NCBI GenBank assembly: GCA_016209105.1
Contig: JACQWR010000020.1
Coordinates: forward strand, 119,141 to 183,140
Reading direction: 5' to 3'
DNA: 64,000 bases
Origin: Deltaproteobacteria bacterium
Lineage (GTDB): Bacteria; Desulfobacterota; Syntrophia; Syntrophales; JACQWR01
In this document: piece by piece, positions 59,650 to 64,000 of the stretch
Position numbering within the stretch: the first letter of the stretch is position 1
How the letters are laid out: every line of letters starts with the position of its first letter
Made by a program: the position numbers and the translations under genes
The notes under the pieces: model-generated
Told to the model about the DNA's origin: nothing
Seen by the model: the letters and a program-made list of their open reading frames with translations, nothing else
The model's database searches: none

Positions 59650-59784
59650 AATGCGCGAGTTGAGCAGTGCCCCGGAGGGGCATCTGTTCGAACTCCTGGT
59701 TCTCCCCGCAGCGGAGCGAAGGGAGAATCAGGAGTGAGTTGCTCAACTCGCGCATTCCCCCCGGAGCGGAGCGCCGGGGGGAAC
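59650..59784. repeat. Type A palindromic module, copy 2
   Basis: It has the same structure as copy 1, with perfect 17-base outer arms (AATGCGCGAGTTGAGCA with its inverse), the inner CTCCTG/CAGGAG pair and the terminal GGGGGG hairpin fused to attC R'. It is the leader of the CopG/MazF cassette. Confidence 0.9.
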
Positions 59785-59835
59785 CCGGAAATAACCGGCG
59801 TGTCTTTTTACGTCCGGTTAATTTCTTTGTTATGC
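59778..59835 (-). other. attC site of the 59885-60568 cassette
   Basis: R'' GCATAAC, spacer AAAGA, L'' AATTAACCGG, a 15-base loop, L' CCGGTTATT, spacer TCCGG and R' GTTCCCC, with one extra T in L''. It lies 50 bases beyond the gene stop. Confidence 0.87.
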
Positions 59836-59884
59836 AGGTAACTGGCTGTACTATTTGACATATCTTAGATTTTACCACCCCCTA

Positions 59885-60568
59885 CTATTGCCCAATTTGT
59901 CTTTGCGGACGCTTAAAGAAGCCCTCAAGAAGATCATCGCCCAAAATCTCGCGTAGTCTTTCGTAATTGTAGGAAATGGCTTCTTCCAACCGAGTACGCA
60001 ACACACGGATGTCGTCTGTGTTTATTCCTGTAATGGAGACTTGACGAAAGCCCGCGTATCCGGGGTAGCTTCTCAACCGAGTGATGCTCGGGTCTATCAT
60101 CTGGATACCAACTGGAGTCAAAAATGTTATCGGATTGAAAGTAACGTCCCGATATAGAGAGCCATCAACTAAACGGACACACCATGTTGCGTGTTCCTCT
60201 TTTGTGCCATAGATCTCTTTCACTATTGAATACGGAGATTCCAACCGATTATCCTCGCAGGTAAACGTTAGGATGTCATCAGTTATGAACCCGATGAATT
60301 TCCTGATCTCGGTTTCGACTCTCACCAGCCAAGAGCCGAGAGGATTATTCTCAGCGGGTTTGTAACGTATGCCTGGGTCTGCGAATGAAGATAAAATAGC
60401 ACAACCCAGAGCAATGGCCGCTACACCCCCCGCAGCCTTTGCCAAGGACTTGCTGAGCCCGGCTACAGCATAAATTGCATCACTGACTTCGGCTGTAGAA
60501 AGATCAATACTTGTTTTTGAATAGGGTGGCAAACCGCGTATTTTCCGTTTTTCATATTCCAACCCCAT
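59885..60568 (-). CDS. Cassette protein of unknown function with one membrane segment
   Basis: The 227-residue protein starts behind GAGGTAAAAGT. It has one likely membrane helix at about residues 40-60 (AAGGVAAIALGCAILSSFAD) and a soluble C-terminal part: VETEIRKFIGFITDDILTFT, VRLVDGSLYRDVTFNPITFL and RTRLEEAISYNYERLREILG. I do not recognise the family. It is the single gene of a cassette, with a well-formed attC downstream and a type B palindromic module upstream. Function is unknown. Confidence 0.65.
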   Translation of the reverse strand: MGLEYEKRKIRGLPPYSKTSIDLSTAEVSDAIYAVAGLSKSLAKAAGGVAAIALGCAILSSFADPGIRYKPAENNPLGSWLVRVETEIRKFIGFITDDILTFTCEDNRLESPYSIVKEIYGTKEEHATWCVRLVDGSLYRDVTFNPITFLTPVGIQMIDPSITRLRSYPGYAGFRQVSITGINTDDIRVLRTRLEEAISYNYERLREILGDDLLEGFFKRPQRQIGQ

Positions 60569-60596
60569 ACTTTTACCTCCTCATTTTCTTGCATAA

Positions 60597-60769
60597 TCGC
60601 GGCGCTGACCCGTGGAACGAAGCTTGCGGTGTCGAAGGCACATGCAAGCGAGGGCCATCGAGGTCAAGTGCCTTGTTCCGGCGCAAGGCGCCGGGGCAAG
60701 GCACTTGACGAAGCCAGCGCCGCGATTCCCGGCGACGCATTCCCCCCGGAGCGGAGCGCCGGGGGGAAC
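60597..60769. repeat. Composite module: type A hairpin plus long type B palindrome
   Basis: In cassette orientation the GGGGGG hairpin of type A comes first after attC. Then AATCGCGGCGCTGG and its far inverse CAGCGCCGCGATT enclose GTCAAGTGCCTTG and its inverse around CCGGCGC-CTT-GCGCCGG. The same AATCGCGGCGC...TGCCTTG words form the short module at 58905. It is the leader of the 59885 cassette gene. Confidence 0.75.
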
Positions 60770-60823
60770 GCTGCTAATCAGCCGCGCGGCTTTTTTGCGT
60801 CGGCTGAATTAGTCTTGTTAGCG
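60763..60823 (-). other. attC site of the 60778-61485 cassette
   Basis: R'' CGCTAAC, spacer AAGAC, L'' TAATTCAGCCG, a 16-base loop, L' CGGCTGATTA, spacer GCAGC and R' GTTCCCC, with one extra base in L''. The coding frame of the upstream gene runs into the site and stops inside it. Confidence 0.88.
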
Positions 60824-61485
60824 AATTTCCAGTTTAACTTTCGTAAGAAATTATTTTTGCTGACCAAGGTAAACACTGATCTGTTGTCAATTATTGGTCT
60901 GCAAATTTTCTCGATATTTTCAATACATCGTTCAACTTCTGGTTTTATGGTATCCTCTTCCGGGAGTCCTTCCCAGAATATATTTTCTTGTTCTTTGATA
61001 AAACTGAAGTGAGATGCTTCCTGATCCTCTGTTCTAAAATGATGATATTTTTTAGCCCATTCCCTGGCAAGAGCTTGAGCTGCAACCTGCATCTTACTTA
61101 AAATTCGCCGGAAATCATCGAATGGTTTCCCAGCCTCAACTCCAAATTGTGCCATAAACCTATAGCGCATCGAATGCATTTTATTAAACAACTCGATATG
61201 TGTATTGAATCTTTCAAACAGTACGTAAGCCCTATCATAGGCTTCTTTTTGTTCTGGCGTTTCATTTTCGGCCGCTTTTCTGGAGCTGCCCTCGTTACCG
61301 TAACTGAAAATATTTCTGATATGTTGAACCGCATCTCGTGCTTCATAAAACAGACACAATACTTCTTCCGCTAACTCGGCACGCTTTTTTCCAACATATT
61401 CTCGTCGCCAAGAACCAATCCCATAAATAGCGGTGCAAGATGCCAAAATGATCGATAAATCTTTAAGAAATTCTGAAAAGCTCAT
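60778..61485 (-). CDS. Cassette protein of unknown function, N-terminal membrane anchor
   Basis: The 235-residue protein has an N-terminal helix (FLKDLSIILASCTAIYGIGS) that can anchor it. A long helical cytoplasmic part follows: AELAEEVLCLFYEARDAVQH, KQAVQ-free acidic stretches such as AENETPEQKEAYDRAYVLFE, and LSKMQVAAQALAREWAKKYH. Its last 20 residues come from the attC sequence, so they are not conserved protein. No family is recognised. It is a single-gene cassette with a type A module as leader. Confidence 0.65.
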   Translation of the reverse strand: MSFSEFLKDLSIILASCTAIYGIGSWRREYVGKKRAELAEEVLCLFYEARDAVQHIRNIFSYGNEGSSRKAAENETPEQKEAYDRAYVLFERFNTHIELFNKMHSMRYRFMAQFGVEAGKPFDDFRRILSKMQVAAQALAREWAKKYHHFRTEDQEASHFSFIKEQENIFWEGLPEEDTIKPEVERCIENIEKICRPIIDNRSVFTLVSKNNFLRKLNWKFANKTNSADAKKPRG

Positions 61486-61499
61486 CTTCTATCCCCGCT

Positions 61500-61634
61500 A
61501 ATGCGCGAGTTGAGCAGTGCCCCGGAGGGGCATCTGTTCGAACTCCTGGTTCTCCCCGCAGCGGAGCGAAGGGAGAATCAGGAGTGAGTTGCTCAACTCG
61601 CGCATTCCCCCCGGAGCGGAGCGCCGGGGGGAAC
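61500..61634. repeat. Type A palindromic module, copy 3
   Basis: Almost identical to copy 2 (59650-59784). The outer arms lie 14 bases upstream of the start codon of the 60778 gene. The terminal GGGGGGAAC merges with the attC R' of the neighbouring cassette. Confidence 0.9.
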
Positions 61635-61682
61635 AAAGAAATCAGCCGGAGCGCAGCGATCGGATGGATTGATTGGTTGTGA
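61628..61682 (-). other. attC site of the 61694-62098 cassette
   Basis: R'' TCACAAC, spacer CAATC, L'' AATCCATCCG, a 12-base loop, L' CGGCTGATT, spacer TCTTT and R' GTTCCCC, with an extra base in L''. It lies 11 bases beyond the gene stop. Confidence 0.82.
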
Positions 61683-61693
61683 GGTCTTTATGT

Positions 61694-62098
61694 TTATTCA
61701 TCTTTCTTTCGTTGTTCTACTGCCTCATAAAAAGGTTTTAATGAATAATGTTCTTCAACGGTACGAGATGCTTCATCAAAGAACGGATTATGAATTTCAT
61801 GTTTAGAATAGACATATTTATTAAGAAAAGTTTTCAAGTCAGACATTTCTTTTTTTGATTGTAGATAAAACAGGAGAATGTATGCACACAATAATAGAAG
61901 TAATAATATTATCACTTCACTGGTTAGTAGGGCTTGTGGCAGCGAAAGTATTGTGGCAAATTTTGTGTTTAGCCAATCTCGACAAACGATTAGAAGCGAG
62001 ACACATAGGACTCCGAGTAAACTTAGAATCCACTTTCCCAATCTATGCGATGCTTTTTTATATATTTTCGAGGTTATCTTCATGATTAATTTACTCAC
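61694..62098 (-). CDS. Small two-helix membrane protein of unknown function
   Basis: The 134-residue product starts at GTG 62098 or ATG 62083 (no clear ribosome binding site). Two helices are evident, ILSLLGVLCVSLLIVC and VIILLLLLLCAYILLFYLQS, followed by a charged C-terminal tail of about 50 residues (KTFLNKYVYSKHEIHNPFFD). No family is recognised. It is the only gene of its cassette. Its start codon abuts the type A module with no gap, so the module forms the whole leader. Confidence 0.6.
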   Translation of the reverse strand: MSKLIMKITSKIYKKASHRLGKWILSLLGVLCVSLLIVCRDWLNTKFATILSLPQALLTSEVIILLLLLLCAYILLFYLQSKKEMSDLKTFLNKYVYSKHEIHNPFFDEASRTVEEHYSLKPFYEAVEQRKKDE

Positions 62099-62231
62099 AA
62101 TGCGCGAGTTGAGCAGTGCCCGAAGGGCATCTGTTCGAACTCCTGGTTCTCCCCGCAGCGGAGCGGAGGGAGAATCAGGAGTGAGCTGCTCAACTCGCGC
62201 ATTCCCCCCGGCGCTCCGCGCCGGGGGGAAC
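62099..62231. repeat. Type A palindromic module, copy 4
   Basis: It has the same arms as copies 2 and 3, with a slightly shorter inner part (GTGCCCGAAGGGCAT replaces GTGCCCCGGAGGGGCAT, a compensated change that keeps the stem). The terminal hairpin CCCCCCGGCGC...GCGCCGGGGGG is perfect. It touches the start codon of the 61694 gene. Confidence 0.9.
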
Positions 62232-62282
62232 GGCGCAAATCACGTGCGGCGGTACGCCGTACCGTGGATTTACTGGTTGGCG
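62225..62282 (-). other. attC site of the 62283-63176 cassette
   Basis: R'' CGCCAAC, spacer CAGTA, L'' AATCCACG, a loop with GTACGGCGTACC, L' CGTGATT, spacer and R' GTTCCCC, with one extra C in L''. It starts directly at the gene stop. Confidence 0.82.
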
Positions 62283-63176
62283 TTATAGTCCGAGCCTCTG
62301 TTGTTTCGGCACCCTAATGTGGTTTAAGACTTCTTTCACGCTATACTCGACTTTCAAATCTCCTTGGGGCGTGGTAGTTTCGGTCTGTTGCAGGACGACT
62401 TCAAGTTGATCACTGGGCTGAAACGGTTCATCCTCTTTCAGGATTCGTTCAATAAACGCTTGGTCATCGATTGTAGCTGAAATAGGGGAGTCCCTCTCCA
62501 TGAATCGCCACTTGTTATCGCCTCGAAACCAGAGAGCTTGAATGCTCAGCCTTGTATGGCGGTCCGTGACTCTTCTGGTTTCTTCAAATATCGGTTCGAA
62601 GTACTTTGCCTCATCCTTCGTGACTCTCTGAATAATCTCGGTGTTGTGCAGGATGTCAACGGTGTCCACTCCCTCACGTTCCAATGGCTTTACCACTCTG
62701 TGCGCGGCTTCTCGTGCTTTTCGGGACTGATAGACTATGAGAGTTTCCTTGTGAATCTGAAGTGCCTGGCCATCCTCCAACAGAATTTCTACCTTCCCTT
62801 CGCCGAGGTCCTTTACCGCTCGCGGCGCGAGTCCTTTGAGCCGCCGGATCAATTCAATAAGGCCAATGTACGCACCTCTGCCAAGTCCCAGCAATGTGAC
62901 CAATGCAATGAGAGCCGTGACACTCTTGCCGGACAGCAGATCAACCGTCTGATCAACGATGCTTTGAATGAGCGTGACATCAATTTGAAAACTGCCGTCG
63001 CGCAAGGTGCGCACTTTGATGTCAATGCGAGATCGTCCGGCGTTCAAAGTGCGGTTCGCTTCGTCAACAAGGTCACAGAGGCCGATGAGTGCAGGTGCGA
63101 GATCCCTCGCATCCATCTCGTGCGTGCGGAACGATTCGCCATCGTACTTCAACGCGAATTGGTAGGTTTCTGTCAT
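62283..63176 (-). CDS. Cassette protein of unknown function with central membrane segment
   Basis: The 297-residue protein has an N-terminal alpha/beta domain (ETYQFALKYDGESFRTHEMD, RSRIDIKVRTLRDGSFQIDV), a central hydrophobic stretch SVTALIALVTLLGLGRGAYI near residue 95, and a C-terminal part with KVEILLEDGQALQIHKETLI and FERDS-like strands. I do not recognise the family. It starts nine bases after the attC core of the BrnTA cassette. Unlike its neighbours it has no palindromic module in its leader. It is the largest intact orphan in the array. Confidence 0.65.
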   Translation of the reverse strand: MTETYQFALKYDGESFRTHEMDARDLAPALIGLCDLVDEANRTLNAGRSRIDIKVRTLRDGSFQIDVTLIQSIVDQTVDLLSGKSVTALIALVTLLGLGRGAYIGLIELIRRLKGLAPRAVKDLGEGKVEILLEDGQALQIHKETLIVYQSRKAREAAHRVVKPLEREGVDTVDILHNTEIIQRVTKDEAKYFEPIFEETRRVTDRHTRLSIQALWFRGDNKWRFMERDSPISATIDDQAFIERILKEDEPFQPSDQLEVVLQQTETTTPQGDLKVEYSVKEVLNHIRVPKQQRLGL

Positions 63177-63185
63177 GGTGTCTCA

Positions 63186-63248
63186 CGCCAACGCGGAGCT
63201 AACCGGCGCGCAGCTTTTTCGCGCGTCCGGTTGAGTGTTTGGTTAGGC
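63186..63248 (-). other. attC site of the BrnTA cassette
   Basis: R'' GCCTAAC (exact consensus), spacer CAAAC, L'' ACTCAACCGG, a loop with ACGCGCG...CGCGCG, L' CCGGTTAGC, spacer TCCGC and R' GTTGGCG, with one extra base in L''. The antitoxin frame stops inside it. Confidence 0.9.
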
Positions 63249-63453
63249 GCTGTGTTGATTTTGTAATTTCAAGGAGCGATTTCAATGCCTCATTCACCGC
63301 AGCCGAACTGGTAAACACTTTAGCTACTTCTGGTTCGAGGACTGCTATATTAGCTCCTTCCTCTATCAGTCGCTTAAAGTACTTGCCCCGAACGGCCTTT
63401 GAATAATCGAACTCATATTCAGGGCGTAATTCCTCTATAGTTTTAGTTTTCAT
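63199..63453 (-). CDS. BrnA-like antitoxin
   Basis: From the ATG at 63453 the protein has 84 residues: KTKTIEELRPEYEFDYSKAV, RGKYFKRLIEEGANIAVLEP and VFTSSAAVNEALKSLLEI. This short-antitoxin layout typically follows BrnT and resembles BrnA in position and size. The last 20 residues are encoded by the attC sequence. It overlaps the toxin gene by 11 bases. The reading frame is open further upstream inside the toxin gene, but no start is likely there. Confidence 0.75.
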   Translation of the reverse strand: MKTKTIEELRPEYEFDYSKAVRGKYFKRLIEEGANIAVLEPEVAKVFTSSAAVNEALKSLLEITKSTQRLTKHSTGRAKKLRAG

Positions 63454-63712
63454 GTCTTTTCCTCTCCGAAATAGTTGCAGGGCGCGCGTTGATAATCCGT
63501 ATCGCATCCCCTCGTTCTGTGTGCGATACAACGAACAGACGTCCTTGAGATGAATAACCGACAGTGATGAATCTATCCTCTGCAATGGAATGTTCCGGGT
63601 CATGAAACGTTGCCGATAGAGGATCGTAAAACACGGTAACGGCTTCGTCAAAAGAAATTTTATGCTTTTTGATATTCCGTTTTTCTTTGTCCCTGTCCCA
63701 TTCGAATTTCAT
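63443..63712 (-). CDS. brnT: BrnT-family toxin
   Basis: The 89-residue protein matches BrnT: KFEWDRDKEKRNIKKHKISF, EAVTVFYDPLSATFHDPEHS, AEDRFITVGYSSQGRLFVVS and HTERGDAIRIINARPATISE. BrnT is a RelE-like ribonuclease that stops translation. The gene is first in a toxin-antitoxin pair in which the antitoxin follows, as is usual for BrnT/BrnA. It is complete and probably functional. The IS element end lies 150 bases upstream. Confidence 0.9.
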   Translation of the reverse strand: MKFEWDRDKEKRNIKKHKISFDEAVTVFYDPLSATFHDPEHSIAEDRFITVGYSSQGRLFVVSHTERGDAIRIINARPATISERKRHEN

Positions 63713-63744
63713 AATATTATCCAGTGCAAGTAATTTATCTTAAA

Positions 63745-63860
63745 TCATGAGGCGCTGAATTTCTCGGGCAAAATGGAAAAAGTGTCATCATCGTTCGATT
63801 TGATTCTTATCCTGTCACCCTTTCTTAGTCCTATTGTCGCCAAAGCATCAACAAGCCTTG
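63745..63860 (-). pseudogene. C-terminal gene fragment cut by the IS element
   Basis: The frame reads LVDALATIGLRKGDRIRIKS and then DDTFSILPEKFSAS with a stop at 63745; its 5' part is lost where the IS begins near 63861. I do not recognise the protein. No attC lies between it and brnT (33 bases), so both probably belonged to one cassette. Confidence 0.6.
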
Positions 63861-64000
63861 TGGACTGCACCCCTCCGGTTAGACAGCTTGGGTTAGAGCG
63901 GTCGGGCAGGGTTTATGGGTTTTGAGGAACAATTCCTCGAATTCCACGGGCGGCAGATATCCAAGCGAGGAATGCAGCCGTTTGTGGTTGTACACCTGTT
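63861..64000 (-). mobile_element. IS3-family insertion sequence, one end
   Basis: An end starting TGGACTGCACCCC matches the TG...C-rich terminal repeats of IS3-group elements, and the transposase stop lies 19 bases inside it. The element runs off the right edge of the window. It is inserted in the cassette array and separates brnTA from whatever lies upstream. Confidence 0.75.
63879..64000 (-). CDS. IS3-family transposase (OrfB), C-terminal part
   Basis: The reverse strand reads QVYNHKRLHSSLGYLPPVEF and then EELFLKTHKPCPTALTQAV with a stop at 63879. YN-x-R-x-HSSLGY-x-PP-x-E is the C-terminal end of the IS3 integrase core, just after the last catalytic Glu. Only about 40 residues lie inside the window, so integrity cannot be judged. 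Confidence 0.88.
   Translation of the reverse strand, partial: QVYNHKRLHSSLGYLPPVEFEELFLKTHKPCPTALTQAV

Noticed and set aside
57311..62231. Repeated units in the cassette array as a possible CRISPR
   Set aside because: Units are about 135 bases, internally palindromic and separated by whole genes of varied length, unlike short repeats with equal spacers.
57311..62231. tRNA-like T-loop (GTTCGAAC) in the type A modules
   Set aside because: The flanking bases do not form a T arm and no other tRNA arms can be drawn. It is an ordinary short palindrome within the module.

Overview
The window reads like the chromosome of an anaerobic deltaproteobacterium (Desulfobacterota/Syntrophales-like). This is inferred from gene content: rubrerythrin, a multihaem cytochrome c, an OFA-family MFS transporter, a LexA with a GAAC-N4-GTTC operator, UPF0182, GH57-GT5 and TPM/LemA genes. 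A likely UGA-selenocysteine codon also fits. There is no rRNA operon and no CRISPR array. Three tRNA genes are present: Leu-CAA, Ala-GGC and Leu-TAA.

Layout. 1-6.7 kb: a tightly coupled surface-glycan operon (GT9 end, GT4, PHP-like membrane protein, WbqC-like, PIG-L deacetylase, DegT aminotransferase, WecA/MraY-type transferase). 7-12 kb: a reverse-strand block with phosphomannomutase, acetyl-CoA hydrolase/GNAT fusion, HAD and Nudix genes. 12-19.2 kb: TPM, nucleotidyltransferase and LemA, two tRNAs, rubrerythrin, OFA transporter, isochorismatase-like hydrolase and an OmpR/HK pair. 19.25-22.56 kb: a fossil integron, with an integron-type integrase that has lost its first catalytic segment, facing three cassettes (HicB with broken HicA, RHH/MazF, ZIP transporter), each ending in an attC-like site. 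22.7-24.2 kb: a split YeeE/YedE transporter whose first half has an in-frame UGA at the conserved Cys. 24.3-35.9 kb: site-2 protease, PanE-like, S1-domain, EamA, bicupin, EutA-like, radical SAM and UPF0182 genes. 36-41 kb: cytochrome, lexA, ornithine cyclodeaminase-like and class II aldolase. 41-52.4 kb: class I adenylate cyclase, GH57-GT5 fusion, two large sensor kinases, lytic transglycosylase and PilZ. 52.6-57.2 kb: MtaD-like deaminase, tRNA-Leu, secreted MsrAB and an NlpC/P60-like lipoprotein.

57.3-63.9 kb is a reverse-strand array of gene cassettes (ParE/Phd, deleted methyltransferase, MazF/CopG, four orphan proteins, BrnT/BrnA). It has seven well-formed attC sites plus one decayed site and is cut at its right end by an IS3-family element. 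Six of the seven well-formed attC sites are followed at once by a large GC-rich palindromic module that forms the 5' leader of the next cassette. No integrase for this array lies in the window; its expected place is beyond 64 kb.

The most interesting points are the candidate selenocysteine YeeE, the pair of integron loci (dead integrase plus separate array) and the palindromic modules at cassette 5' ends. Backbone intergenic regions also carry dispersed REP-like palindromes and four promoters with the same hexamers and spacing (TTGACA-17-TACACT).
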